A stretch of DNA of 64,000 nucleotides from Pilasporangium apinafurcum (taxonomy: Eukaryota; Oomycota; Peronosporomycetes; Pythiales; Pythiaceae). Shown in pieces: positions 29,595-40,920 of the stretch (positions are counted from its first letter, which is position 1; every line of letters begins with the position of its first letter). The stretch is from NCBI GenBank assembly GCA_001600495.1, contig BCKE01000070.1, forward strand, positions 96,938 to 160,937, given 5' to 3'. The notes under the pieces were generated by a model. The model was not told where the DNA came from and searched no databases. It saw only the letters and a list, made by a program, of their open reading frames with translations. Position numbers and translations under genes: made by a program.

Positions 29595-32171
29595 TTACTT
29601 AAACTTCATCTCGTTATCCATGACGTGACCGCCATTGCCGCGCGCCTTGAGTCGCTTGCAGGCGATGATGAGGCAGATATTCACCGGAATGAGGAAGACC
29701 CCGGCCAGGAAGAGCATGAGTGAGATCATGGTCAACGATGGCATAAGGTTACCACAGAGTGCATTGTAGATCTGGTAGTATCCATCCGCAAGGAATGTGC
29801 AGTACATGTAGCTCTCAAACTCGTCCACATACTTGATCAAGTTGTTTTCGAGGTTGGTTTTAATTTCATCAATGGAATTCGCCAGCGCGGTCGTCTTGGT
29901 TGTGAAGTCGGTTGTCGCGGTCATGATGTTGGTCATATCCGTTTTCATCTCGGTCACAAAATCACTGGCCTCATCATTCGCCAGCGACAAGTAGCTCGCC
30001 GTGTGGTAGAGCTCCGTGACTTGGATAGCAAATGTGCACGTGGTAGAGGTTTCATAACAACTCAAAGTCTGGCCACTACCGATGCCCCCCGGACAATTGC
30101 TATTGTATGTTGGATCTGTTGTGTAACGATCGGAGATGTATTCCTCTCCGGTCTCGCCATTAGTCTGAGACTCTTGCCTGTCTTCCCAGGGCTGGTAAAT
30201 GTTGGCTAACGTGTAAGCTTCAGATATCACACACGAGCCATTGCTTTGGACAGTGTACGCATTTAAAGCCGCTAGCGCTGAGGTGATCGCGTTCGAATCG
30301 ACGGCAAACGTCGAGGCATCAGTATTCATGATGGCAGTGTTAAAGGTGTCAAGCGACGAGAAGTCAAGCATGCTCGAAAGATCCAGATCAGGGAAATCGA
30401 TACCACCACGAGCAAATGCGAGTTTAGACGTAAGATTGAAAGCGATGATGAGCGATTCGTTCTGGAAACAGGCGTTCACAGCATCCGCCGAGTCGCCAAG
30501 TGCAACAGTCCAGTCTTCGGTAAAGATGTTGGTGACTTCGCAAATATCGCCCAGCACGACACTGCCCGCTAGGAAGACGGCACTGATGATGAACGTCAAG
30601 AAGAGCGCGATAAAGCCGATAAAGTACGCGAGATGGATAATGTTGGCCAAAAACTTCAACGGCGTGAGTCCAAAGAGGATCCCAACAAACCCAATGGCGA
30701 CCACGATGAGTGCCAATCCAAACAACACGAGCACACCGACTTGCTGTACAATTTTTTTGCTGTCGAATTGGTCGCGGGCATCATCGACTTGACTGAGTGT
30801 GTCGTCGATCACGGTGATGAGGTCATCGGTTGTGCTCACTTGCGTGTCTATGGAATCGCGCACAGAACTTGCAATCGACACGAGGGTCTTTTGAAGCTCA
30901 GTACGCACGTTCTGCAATTCTTCGATGCCTGGCTCAGCATTCGTGCGCATCTCGTCCGCCGCATCGCCCACTTCATTACTAATTGTCGTGCACACTTGAC
31001 AGGGCAAACAGCCTGGCACTACATCGTTAACATCGCAGCCATCTGGGAGCGTTTTGCCGGCCCAGTTCGTGCTAAAGGTGTCCAGGTCATCGATAATTGT
31101 GCTAATACCGTCTTCAATAAAGCTCGAACCAGTCAATTTCGTGCTAACCATGCTCGCTGATGTCTCGACAGTGTCACGAATGCTGATGAGCGGCGATTGG
31201 ATGTCTCCAATCCATTGACTCGCATTTGTTAACGTCCCAGAAGTCGCGTTAAATGTGTCGGAAATGGCATCCATCAGCGTTTTCTGGTATAAGAGAGACA
31301 CACCCGCGACTGCAACAACCCCCACAGCGAAGAGTAGGAAGAAAAGCAACGGCAAGAATTTCTGCATGCACGTGTAGCCACCCTCTTTTGGCGATCGACC
31401 ACCACAGCGGTTGCAGCAGCAACGGCAGATGAGGAAGAAGATCATAGTGAGCAGACTAAGCACACTCAGAATGATACCCGGGATGACAAAGATCATCAAC
31501 CCTTGTGCCCAATTCTTGATTTTGGTTTCGGCTTCGTCATACGTCATGCTCCCCTCAGCAGGTTGGTCAGTTTCTGTGGTCGAATACACAGGCAATCGTT
31601 TGGAATCCGTATCGGGGTCGAAATCGCTCCAGTAACAGTTCGGCTTGACCTCGCACTTCCCGGCGTTGTATTTCGCCTGGACAGTCGAACTCGGGTTCTT
31701 CAGCTTAATGCAATTACCATCGTCATCCTTATATGCCAACGAGCTGCTATCGGAGACAAAGCGAATACTCGGGTTCTCCGGGTCGTCTACTTTGTCCACG
31801 TCCATTTTGCATATGTAAATCTTGACGGCAGAAATCAATTCGCGGTAGAACTTGTCCGTCCCACCACGGAGTTGCTTGATCGCCTTGCGTACCTTAGCCC
31901 CAACCTCTTTCGCCTGATCTTCCGCATCACTCGAACTAAGTCGACGCGAATGCGATTGGTGATTTGAGCTGAGATATTCGACAACAAGAGTCGTTTGACG
32001 ATCGCTCTCTAGAGCTCGTACGGGTCCACGTAGCGCCATAGGCGAAGGAAACACTTGACCGGCTACATGAGTCGACGAGATCAACAGCAACCCCAGCACT
32101 GCCAATGATATACCGGATACGAGCCGCCACTTTCGCGAGGCATATCTCGTTCCACTCGAATGCTCCACCAT
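29595..32171 (-). CDS. Prominin-like five-span membrane glycoprotein
   Basis: An intronless ORF. I start it at the ATG at 32171 (858 residues) because MVEHSSGTRYASRKWRLVSG runs into a signal-anchor stretch ISLAVLGLLLISSTHVAGQ; the frame is open 51 codons further up to 32324. Numbered from 32171, predicted membrane spans lie near residues 224-249, 272-295, 477-501, 515-539 and 815-838. The spacing (N-terminal ectodomain, paired spans, large loop of ~180, paired spans, large loop of ~275, last span, short tail) is the prominin plan. LICRCCCNRCGGRSPKE right after span 1 matches the prominin cysteine-rich turn (CRCCNKCGG). Prominins mark membrane protrusions and bind sterol. The family assignment rests on topology and that motif. 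Confidence 0.72.
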   Translation of the reverse strand: MVEHSSGTRYASRKWRLVSGISLAVLGLLLISSTHVAGQVFPSPMALRGPVRALESDRQTTLVVEYLSSNHQSHSRRLSSSDAEDQAKEVGAKVRKAIKQLRGGTDKFYRELISAVKIYICKMDVDKVDDPENPSIRFVSDSSSLAYKDDDGNCIKLKNPSSTVQAKYNAGKCEVKPNCYWSDFDPDTDSKRLPVYSTTETDQPAEGSMTYDEAETKIKNWAQGLMIFVIPGIILSVLSLLTMIFFLICRCCCNRCGGRSPKEGGYTCMQKFLPLLFFLLFAVGVVAVAGVSLLYQKTLMDAISDTFNATSGTLTNASQWIGDIQSPLISIRDTVETSASMVSTKLTGSSFIEDGISTIIDDLDTFSTNWAGKTLPDGCDVNDVVPGCLPCQVCTTISNEVGDAADEMRTNAEPGIEELQNVRTELQKTLVSIASSVRDSIDTQVSTTDDLITVIDDTLSQVDDARDQFDSKKIVQQVGVLVLFGLALIVVAIGFVGILFGLTPLKFLANIIHLAYFIGFIALFLTFIISAVFLAGSVVLGDICEVTNIFTEDWTVALGDSADAVNACFQNESLIIAFNLTSKLAFARGGIDFPDLDLSSMLDFSSLDTFNTAIMNTDASTFAVDSNAITSALAALNAYTVQSNGSCVISEAYTLANIYQPWEDRQESQTNGETGEEYISDRYTTDPTYNSNCPGGIGSGQTLSCYETSTTCTFAIQVTELYHTASYLSLANDEASDFVTEMKTDMTNIMTATTDFTTKTTALANSIDEIKTNLENNLIKYVDEFESYMYCTFLADGYYQIYNALCGNLMPSLTMISLMLFLAGVFLIPVNICLIIACKRLKARGNGGHVMDNEMKFK

Positions 32172-32883
32172 CTGGAACCTGTTCACTGCCAGCAAAAAAG
32201 TACTTGAGCCTCCTCCTATGCAAACCGTTTCTGTTCGAAAGGGGTGGCAAAAAGGAGAATGTGAAGGAGACCAGCAACGTTGCTCATGCTTTGTTTTGCA
32301 AAGGTAGTGGTTTTCTTTGAGCACCAGATATAATTATCGCTTGAGCAGCTCCTTAGGTAGCTCCATTTAGAACGCAGCCATTTTACTCAGGACATGCACA
32401 TTCCCAACAGCAGCACCATGTTCTAAAAACCAAACCAAAAATATCGAACCTACACGAGGAAAACATAAAAAAGATAAAAAGCGTTAGCCATCACTGGACG
32501 AAGGCACTCCAGCTTTCTCCGCCAAAAATAACACTGCTAAATATAGCCTCAACATAGCCAAACGTGAAACGCTTTGCTTGGGACTCTGTAAATGGTATTC
32601 TGATCAGACCAGTTCCCATGTACTGAGCGCATCCGCCGTTGGCCAAGTGTGCTCACACGAGTTGGAATCAGGAATCGGGTACGAGCAAGCAATCACTCGA
32701 TCTTAGAACATCAACGCAGTTCATTATGTGGACAGACAATGATTTGCGCTAAAATTTTCGTCTTTTTTTTTCTTTGGCTCTTTGCCATGTTTGCTTTATC
32801 GTGGTCAAAGCCACCATCTTCTCCACTCGTATCTGTTTTTTATCCCCTCTTTCGCTCCTTCGTTCGGTTATTCATTCTTACTC
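32172..32883. other. Intergenic region
   Basis: About 710 bp between the start of the prominin-like gene and the end of the OGDH gene, both on the minus strand. It holds the former's promoter and the latter's 3' UTR. The open frame 32649-32906 on plus has no recognisable content. Confidence 0.4.
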
Positions 32884-35800
32884 TTAAAGAGACAGCGCCT
32901 TGTTGATAACACGACGTTGTTCAATTTGATGCACTGCATGGTAACCCGTCGCAGGGGCAGCAGCAGGGGCACGACCCACATATGTAGGTCGTCGAGAGTC
33001 GTTGTTGATCTTGCTCAATGCCGTCTCAATACGAGGCGCGACGTACGTCCAGAAGCCCATGTTCTGCGGTTCTTCCTGCACCCATGTGATCTCAGCGTTA
33101 GGGTAACGAGCCGATTCTTCAGCGACGTGGTCGAATGGGAACGGCGAGATCTGTTCTACACGCACCAGCGCAATGTTCTTGATGCCCTTTTCTTCACGCT
33201 CCTGTGCCAACTCGTAGTAAACCTTACCCGAGCAGAACACTACACGCTTGATTTCATCATCCTTGACCAATTGTTCTGGTGCGACTTCTGGAATCACACG
33301 ACGGAACTGTGTGCCTTCGGCCATGTCCTCCAACTTCGAAGCAGCTTGACGTAACCGCAGCAAATGCTTGGGCTGTACCGAGATCAGTGGCTTACGGAAG
33401 TCACGGTGGATCTGACGCCGCAGCACGTGGAAATATTGTGCAGGCGTCGAGCAGTACACTACTTGCCAGTTCGTGTGTTGAATCTGCATGCGATTCTCTT
33501 CGTCCATGATAGGCACGACATCCGGATCGTCGTCACATGATTGCAGGTAGCGCTCGACACGGCACGACGAGTGTTCTGCACCTTGGCCTTCGTACCCGTG
33601 CGGCAGCAACATTACCAATCCAGACTGACGCATCCACTTGTCTTCACCACTGCTCAAGAACTGATCAATCATAATTTGAGCGCCATTAGCAAAGTCACCA
33701 AACTGTGCCTCCCACATGACTAACGCATTTGGGTTCTCCAACGAGTACCCCAGCTCAAAGCCCAACACACCAAATTCCGACAGCGAACTGTTACAAGCAA
33801 CGAACTCAGCCTGTGTGTCCGAGATTTTGGTCTCCGACACAGCCTTGTAGTCCAATGGAGCCGAAGGCAGCGTTTTCTTGGCGACATTGTTCAATGGTAC
33901 ATACTCTTCATTGGTGTTTTGGTCATGCAGCACGGCATGACGATGACTGAACGTGCCACGCTCCACATCTTGGCCACTGATACGAACGTGATTGCCTTCA
34001 AGAAGCAGCGTACCCCAGGCCAAGGCTTCTGCCGTACCCCAATCGATACCCTCACCCGTTTCAATGGTGCTCTTCTTGGCGCTGATGATACGCTCCAACT
34101 GACGGTTCAAGGCAAAACCCTCAGGGATCTGGCAGATCTTGTCGCCAACGTGCTTGAGCATGTCCATGCTCACGCCTGTGCGACGGATACGCGATCGCTG
34201 GTTGGGACTCTTAAAAGATTCCCATCGATTTGCAAGCCAATCACTCTTCTTGGTCGGTTCCCAGTTCGTCGATTCTTCAAATGTCGATTGGAAGAACTTC
34301 CATACTTTGTCAACAATAGCATCACATTCTTCCTTCGAGGCTGCACCAGCCGACACGAGCTTGTCCACGTAAATGTCCAAAACCGACTTCATCTGGCCAA
34401 TGCGCTTGTACATGATTGGTTGGGTGAAGAACGGATTGTCGACTTCGTTGTGTCCAAAACGACGATAGCCGGTCAGGTTGATGATCACATCCGAGCGCCA
34501 TTGTTGTCGCCACTCGGCCGCCAATTCAAACACCTTAACGACCGACTCTGGATCATCACCGTTCACGTGCAAGATCGGAATATCCATTGCCTTACCGAGA
34601 TCCGTGCAGTATTGCGACGAGCGTGAGTTCTTCGGGTCAGTTGTGAAACCGATTTGGTTATTCACAACCACGTGTACGGTACCACCGGTGTCGTAATTTT
34701 CCAACTCCGACAGGTGCATAGTTTCGTAGACCACTCCTTGGCCGCTGAACGCAGCATCACCGTGAAGCAACAATGGCATGACCTTTCTCTCAGCCTCAGC
34801 ATCATTGCCCAAGTAAAATTGCTTAGCGCGCACCTTGCCCACTACGACTGGGTCGACAGCTTCCAAATGCGACGGGTTGGCCACGAGCGAGAGATGCACC
34901 TTACGACCATCAGGGTAGGTGCGGTCATAAGACGTACCAAGATGGTATTTGACATCACCCGAGTTAGACCAGTCTTCGACTTGGGTGCGTTCATACGATT
35001 GGACATCGATATGCGTACCCTGGAATTCCTTGAAAATTTGCTGAATTGGCTTACGAATGACATTCGAGAGCACGTTCAAGCGACCACGATGTGGCATACC
35101 AATGACCAGATGCTCCATACCCAATTCAGTGGCACGATCGATCATGTACTTGAGCCCCGGAATGAGCGATTCGGCACCGTCCAGCCCGAATCGTTTCGTC
35201 GTGTTGTACTTGTTACCCAAGAATCGCTCAAAGACAACCGAGAACGCGAGACGTTCGAGGATGTGCATCTGCTTGGTCTTGGAATCCTCAGCCTTGACGA
35301 GATGCTCCACCTTCGTACGGATCCAATTGCACTTTTCACGGTCCAGAATGTGCATGTATTGCTAGAAATGGATAGATGCACATGACCAACACTGCTCAGT
35401 ATTTATAGCGATATTGACGCAACAAATCATCGATGGGAACTGTAGTAGTTGACGTACCACACCGATGGTGCTGCAGTAAGTTTCCTTCAGTCGGTTGACG
35501 ATTTCACCGAGCGTCAAGTTCTTGCCTTCGGTCAATTCTTCCAAGAACCCAGATACTCCCGACGCACTAAATGACCACAACCATTACATCAATCAGCCAA
35601 CGTAGTACCCATGACAAAGAGCAAGGCAGGAACAGCTTGCTTCAGATAGCAACGTACAAGTTCTTTGGAATGGAGACAACGCGGTCGAGGTCAGCTTCAG
35701 TGAAGCCGTACATCTTAATGTCCAATTCGGGCAATTCGGGTCGTTGTTGTAACCCGAGCGGATCGAGGTTGGCGGATTCATGACCGCGGCTCTGGTATGC

Positions 35801-36391
35801 ACGGATCAAGTAGCTCAACCCAAGAGCGTCATTGTGATCGAGATCTGCAGCGGATGCAGCACGGAGCCCCGAGACCACAGGCTTGACGCCGCTTTGGATC
35901 GTTGGAGGCGGGATGAATGCTTCCCCTGGAATCGCACCGCTCTCAATCTGACGGAAATACACGTCCCAAGACTTGTGGACACTATAAACGGCGCACAAAA
36001 ATGACAGACACAATACACATGCACAATTAGTATGTGGATCAAACAAGCATCACCGTTATAGTGATCCAATATATATCAGATCCATTTTGGATCCATCGTC
36101 TCAAAAACTACCGAATAAATCAATACACATCCATTCACTATCCTATACATACCTTTTCGGATCGGATTTCCAATTGGTGTACATTTCCTCGACGTATGCA
36201 TTATTGGTGCCTGTTAGAAAGGTTTCACTTGGGTGTGGCGTCGACGAAAACGCCCGCGCCCATCGCGGTGCCGGGAGCACTTGTTTACTGGTGTGGTGCT
36301 GCAAACGCGCGGTCGTTTTCGATACCGCGGTGTTGGCCTGGATCCCGCGACGCACGCACTTGGAGGCAGCGGCGAGCCACTGCTGTGTCAT
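32884..36391 (-). CDS. 2-oxoglutarate dehydrogenase E1, mitochondrial
   Basis: Four exons on the minus strand: 36391-36153, 35981-35658, 35566-35458 and 35361-32884, all GT-AG, giving 1,049 residues. The N terminus MTQQWLAAASKCVRRGIQAN is a mitochondrial presequence, with ARAFSS a likely processing region. FLTGTNNAYVEEMYTNWKSD and SWDVYFRQIESG are family openings. The thiamine diphosphate site is GDAAFSGQGVVYET...NNQIGFTTDP; HRGRLNVLSN and GQDVERGTFSHRHAVLHDQ are further signatures. E1 decarboxylates 2-oxoglutarate in the TCA cycle and passes the succinyl group to E2. Length and motifs are complete. Confidence 0.96.
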
Positions 36392-37430
36392 CGCTCCGTT
36401 GGTCGATTGCTCGGAGTGCCTTGAGTTTGTTTTTGTATGGCGGATGCAATTGTGTGTGGTTCGGAAAACCTCCCCCTTTGCTCACTCATTTCCACCGCTC
36501 CTTTATTTGGGGGGTGTTCGTTAGCATCTCCGGTTCTCAATTAGGTGTAGGGGAGGAGGAGGAGGGGTACGAACTTAACAAAACTTGCGAAAAACCACCA
36601 CTAATGTTGCTCGATCCAGCATTTGTGATGGTGCATGGGGGCGTTGCTGCAACTTAACACCCATCATGTTGTTCTTGAGGTTCAGTATGAGGGGGGATGT
36701 GTGGCTCCGCTACTGCTTCGTCGAGGGGTTCTCTACACCAATCGAAAGCCCCAAATTTATAAATTTAGAGAGTCGAGATGTGTTAAAAAAATAATAATTC
36801 AAATTTTATTTTCGGTGGATCTGTCACATATCGAAGATACAACTCTAAGGCTGTATTGTCGTGCAGGAAGGACCTGTTCCTGGTAACAGCATCACACAAA
36901 CTTATTGTGTGGCGTTCGGTCCAATAAAGATAGCTTATGCATGTTCGCAATGGATAGCTGAACTCCCCATTTGTTTAGCATTGCGGGGTGTCGATGGAGA
37001 GGAAAATGGATATTGCTGATGGAACTAACCAGAATGGACGTAAAATCCCATGAAATACTTTATACCTACTCCTCCGGCGCAGCATGGATATTGCTGTTGT
37101 GATCCTCACATCGCTCAACAAGCAGCGGCTTCTCTCTCCATACAACCAGAGCGTCACAAGTAAATTCTGAGGACGGGAATGCTCTGTCTCGCTCTCCGAT
37201 TACACCTGTTTGGCCGTGATTTTATTATACTCATGCGATCGGATTCTCATGTTTTTTCATGCTTGGTAGTCCTTACAAACCAAATTTGTAATTTGCTGCC
37301 AATACAGTGGAATGGGATGAAAATAAGCAGAGAGTGATGACTGTCATTTGGGGCTAAGAATAGAACACACTGCAGATTGAAATTGGATGCCTCCAAACCG
37401 CAAATGACGATTGACGGATAAAGCGCCAAT
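36392..37430. promoter_or_regulatory. Divergent intergenic region, OGDH E1 / Gln-rich protein
   Basis: 1.04 kb between two divergent genes. CTCACTCATTTCCACCGC at 36480-36497 on the plus strand resembles the oomycete initiator, but it is ~940 bp from the plus-strand ATG. It would therefore imply a long leader or a 5' UTR intron. Confidence 0.35.
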
Positions 37431-40211
37431 ATGTATCACCGTCAGACATCACAGCAGCAATTCGGAAGTGGCCAACATCATCGCATGCCAATGGATCCGA
37501 TGGTCGCACGATTGAAGGAACAACAGCGTCGGAAGCAGCAGGAATACTCGAGAGCTCTCGCTCAGCAGGTGCAACAACGAGAGCTCCAGAAACAGCATGA
37601 ACGAGAGCTCGATCGACAAGCTGTACAGACCAACCACCACCGCCCAGTAACTGCTGAGCGAGGTTTTTTTGATGGATTGGGCAATAATGACCAGCAGAAG
37701 CGCACGAACTTTGCACGGGGTCAACGTGCAGTAGAATCTACGCAACCTCATTATCCTCAGCAACACAATCACTTGCTTTCTCAGCAGCAACTCCATCATC
37801 AAGGTCTTCCTGGTTATGAGGCAAACGAAATGAATCACTATCAGAATCCGCACTACACCCAGTTTGACTATCATCATGGGATAGCACCACCACCAGAACC
37901 GATGGATCAGCATCCTAGAGAGGTACCCACCCACACATTTACTAACACCAACAATTACAACGGATTCGGCTTGGAGACTTTCCACTACGGAAATAATAAT
38001 GCCAATCCGCCATCATCACATCCTTCTCCGATGCGACAAGAACTTCCTCAGCATAATCAACATCAATTGTCAGTGCAACAGCACCAACTTTCACATCCAA
38101 ATTCTCAGGCACCAGGTCCATCATTTGGAGGTCGACGAGTACGAACAGATATTCACAACGTAGACGCACGAGAAGAACAGATGCAACGTAAACTCCAGCA
38201 GCAACAGAGCATGCAACATGCACTGCAGCAACAGATCGAGGAGAAGAAACGCCAGAAGCTCGAGGCAAAGCGCAAGCAAGAAGAGGAAGATCGGAGGGAA
38301 ATGGAGCAGTTTGCTGCTGACCAACGTCGGCAACAGCAAGAATTGGAGCAGCAAAAAGAGGAAAAGCGGCGCAAAGCCGAAGAAGATATGCATCGTGCGC
38401 AGGCACTGGCGGCCGCAACAGCTGCTGCTGCGGCTGATCAGCACCTAACTAAGCGCCAACAGTTACTTCACAAACGAGAGGAGGAGAACAAGCCAACAGC
38501 AGCACTGACACTTCAGCAAGATCCATTTTCCAATTCTAGAGCGCATCTGTTTGAGGATCCATCACCGGAACAAGACCGACTACGTTCATCCCAGCCTCGA
38601 CTAAACAAAATGGATTTTCAAAGTTTTCCAGATCAATTTCATCGAAACGTGGCATTGGAACATCAGCACCAGTCATCACCAACTCGACAACGACCAACTC
38701 TCGAGTCAAATATGATGATCTCCCAGCAAAAACAGCACATGGGTAACAATTTGCCCGAACATATGCATCCTCACCATTCGGGATTCAATGAACTTAGACA
38801 CGAGGAGCGTGGGGTCAATCAAGTGTTGCTTCGGCAATATGATGATATGAAGCAAGAACTGTTGCAGCAAAAGCAGCTCGTGGAGCAACTGCAGCAAGCA
38901 CATATGCAAATTCAACAACAGCAACAGCAATGGCAGTGGCAGCAACAGCAACAACAGGCAGCACCACTATCTCAATCCGAAAGTGGGAACATTCCGACGT
39001 TGTCAGATTTGGAACAACTGCGCAATGAGCTTCGTGAAGAGCTGGAACATCGCGAACTTCTGCATCGCCAAGAGCTAGAAGAAATGAAACGACAGCAGGC
39101 ATTGCAGCGGCAACAACAACTGCCACTGCCGGTACGGCTTGAATCGGAGCATTTGCCTCGAGAAAGTTGTCCTAGCGTGCCTTTTGAGCAAGACCAGTTT
39201 CGACCCGAGAGACATAACGGAAGTAATAGCTCTGAACTCCATCAAGGCGATACCATGTCTATGTCAACGACTACCAAGATAAAGAAAATTCAACGAAAGT
39301 TGTCCTTAATGGAGCGATCGATCACGACAGCACAGTTGAATTGTGACAGTAAATTCGTTTACTTTGATGGACGAGTGGGGCATCAGCAAGAAGGCATGAA
39401 CGACAACGACGATGACGAAGAAGAAAGAGGGGGAGAACTACTGGGCAGTAGAGCTTCACCTGGAACAAGCGCTGACATATCCACAACCGTTGAAACACAG
39501 AGGAGCATTAGGAAAGGGCCGATTGCGAACGAGAATGTAGTTGGACAACTTAGAAATCTCGCGCAATCGGAAACAGAAACGCGAATCAATCGCCACGTCA
39601 ATAATCAAGACGAGTCTTTACCGAGTACTCAATCGGGAATTGTGGTGACAAACGTAGAGAACGATGCCGAGGAAGGTGATGATTCCCTCACATTCTTCGT
39701 CAAGGACTTTCATATGCATCAAGATGATGACCAACCTCACGGGATTAAACAAACGAAGCCTAAACTACCAAGTAACTATCGATACTCGCCTCCAACTCAC
39801 ATATTTTCATCATCTTCATGGACCCGGAATTACTTTTCACCTTCGTCAGGAGGAAAAGTTGCCGACCACTGGATATTGGATCTCCAAGAGAATGATGAGA
39901 GCGATGAAGATGGCGATGTGGACGCGAGTTTGGACGGAGATCAACTAGAGGCAATTTTCCAGCGGAATGTGCGGCGGCACGAGATTCTACTCGGGTTTCA
40001 AGCCAAGCATATCAATAGCAATAATTCCTTCTCATCGGAACAACCACCTCAACTCGCCAAAGCGGCATGGATGGAGCTGCACAATCAACTAGAAGCAAAT
40101 ACACTCGCGTTTGAGCGCAAACTGAATCAAAAGAAAGCTCCCATAGAACAACCCGAAGAGAGTTTAGTGGCGTCGTCACGATGGATGCCATCAACACTGG
40201 TCGGGACTTGA
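37431..40211 (+). CDS. Glutamine-rich coiled-coil protein, unknown
   Basis: Intronless, 926 residues. Gln makes up long runs (for example MQIQQQQQQWQWQQQQQQ near residue 500). Two coiled-coil stretches stand out: about residues 243-330 (EEKKRQKLEAKRKQEEEDRR) and about 470-560. The C-terminal quarter is less repetitive, with a KKIQRKLSLMERS segment, an acidic patch (NDNDDDEEERGG) and a conserved-looking end (DHWILDLQENDESDED; AIFQRNVRRHEILLGFQAKH). The C-terminal segment is where a family would be recognisable, but I do not know it. A scaffold or regulatory role is a guess. Opposite-strand ORFs here, rich in Leu, are shadows of the Gln codons. Confidence 0.85.
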   Translation: MYHRQTSQQQFGSGQHHRMPMDPMVARLKEQQRRKQQEYSRALAQQVQQRELQKQHERELDRQAVQTNHHRPVTAERGFFDGLGNNDQQKRTNFARGQRAVESTQPHYPQQHNHLLSQQQLHHQGLPGYEANEMNHYQNPHYTQFDYHHGIAPPPEPMDQHPREVPTHTFTNTNNYNGFGLETFHYGNNNANPPSSHPSPMRQELPQHNQHQLSVQQHQLSHPNSQAPGPSFGGRRVRTDIHNVDAREEQMQRKLQQQQSMQHALQQQIEEKKRQKLEAKRKQEEEDRREMEQFAADQRRQQQELEQQKEEKRRKAEEDMHRAQALAAATAAAAADQHLTKRQQLLHKREEENKPTAALTLQQDPFSNSRAHLFEDPSPEQDRLRSSQPRLNKMDFQSFPDQFHRNVALEHQHQSSPTRQRPTLESNMMISQQKQHMGNNLPEHMHPHHSGFNELRHEERGVNQVLLRQYDDMKQELLQQKQLVEQLQQAHMQIQQQQQQWQWQQQQQQAAPLSQSESGNIPTLSDLEQLRNELREELEHRELLHRQELEEMKRQQALQRQQQLPLPVRLESEHLPRESCPSVPFEQDQFRPERHNGSNSSELHQGDTMSMSTTTKIKKIQRKLSLMERSITTAQLNCDSKFVYFDGRVGHQQEGMNDNDDDEEERGGELLGSRASPGTSADISTTVETQRSIRKGPIANENVVGQLRNLAQSETETRINRHVNNQDESLPSTQSGIVVTNVENDAEEGDDSLTFFVKDFHMHQDDDQPHGIKQTKPKLPSNYRYSPPTHIFSSSSWTRNYFSPSSGGKVADHWILDLQENDESDEDGDVDASLDGDQLEAIFQRNVRRHEILLGFQAKHINSNNSFSSEQPPQLAKAAWMELHNQLEANTLAFERKLNQKKAPIEQPEESLVASSRWMPSTLVGT

Positions 40212-40383
40212 GTAGTCATTGATCCCATTGGCAAGTTAAAAGGAAAGGGAATATTTCTCTGTCGATTTCCCGGTCAAGTCTGCTAAAATTTAAGTTATTC
40301 ATTATAAACTATTGTAATCACTTCATTGTGCATAAGAATGAAAAGAAACACACCTGCAATCCTTGCGAACAACTCTACAGACT

Positions 40384-40920
40384 TTAGATGGAAAAGCGTT
40401 CGATGAAAAAATCAAGTGATTCATCCAGACTCGGCAAATTGTCTGTTAGCTCCTCATCCACTTTGCTTGATTGAGAACGACTCAAGGGAAGCATAGGCAG
40501 GAGTGATAATGGTGTCACAAGCTCCGCTCTTACGGCTTCTTCCACATCAAAGGGTTGCATCAATTGCAAAGTCTGTATCTCGGTCGACGCAAGCGACGGC
40601 TCTTGGTCGGTTATTAGTGCCAGATCGATGCGATATGCTGGTCGTAGCGGGAGCGAGTAGTGTTTCATGGTAGTCGATGTTCCATCTTGCAAGCGTTTGG
40701 AGAGTTGTTCTTGATATTTATGTGCATGGGCCTGCACTTGACGGATCGACCGCGTACCAATGTGATTTGTGATCACCCGCCACGGACCTCGTGGGAATTT
40801 CTGCAACGCTTCAAGGAAGCGACCGTGTTCGTCAGCTGACCACATACCTCGGCTGCGACGGTGTTGGTATTGCTGTTGCTGGAGTGGCGAGTGCGGGTTG
40901 ACGGGCGATGATGTAGACAT
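40384..40920 (-). CDS. 1R-MYB (SHAQKYF-class) protein, cluster member 1
   Basis: Intronless, 178 residues. A single MYB repeat lies at about residues 24-75: GMWSADEHGRFLEALQKFPR, GPWRVITNHIGTRSIRQVQA and HAHKYQ, a variant of the SHAQKYF box with His for Gln. A basic linker (SKRLQDG) follows. The middle AYRIDLALI is a weak form of the R-I-D motif seen in other members. The C terminus LPSLDESLDFFIERFSI is the motif shared by the whole cluster. Such proteins bind DNA through the third helix; oomycete homologues include stage-specific transcription regulators. It is the left-most member, 172 bp from the Gln-rich gene's stop. Confidence 0.9.
   Translation of the reverse strand: MSTSSPVNPHSPLQQQQYQHRRSRGMWSADEHGRFLEALQKFPRGPWRVITNHIGTRSIRQVQAHAHKYQEQLSKRLQDGTSTTMKHYSLPLRPAYRIDLALITDQEPSLASTEIQTLQLMQPFDVEEAVRAELVTPLSLLPMLPLSRSQSSKVDEELTDNLPSLDESLDFFIERFSI

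Noticed and set aside
31503-31967. 154-codon plus-strand ORF opposite the prominin-like gene
   Set aside because: Shadow of the long minus-strand coding frame.
36034-36657. 207-codon plus-strand ORF over the first OGDH exon
   Set aside because: It overlaps the intact OGDH exon antisense and has no homology I can see.
38121-38954. Leu- and Ser-rich antisense ORFs opposite the Gln-rich gene
   Set aside because: Reverse complements of CAG/CAA runs give Leu-rich strings; not genes.
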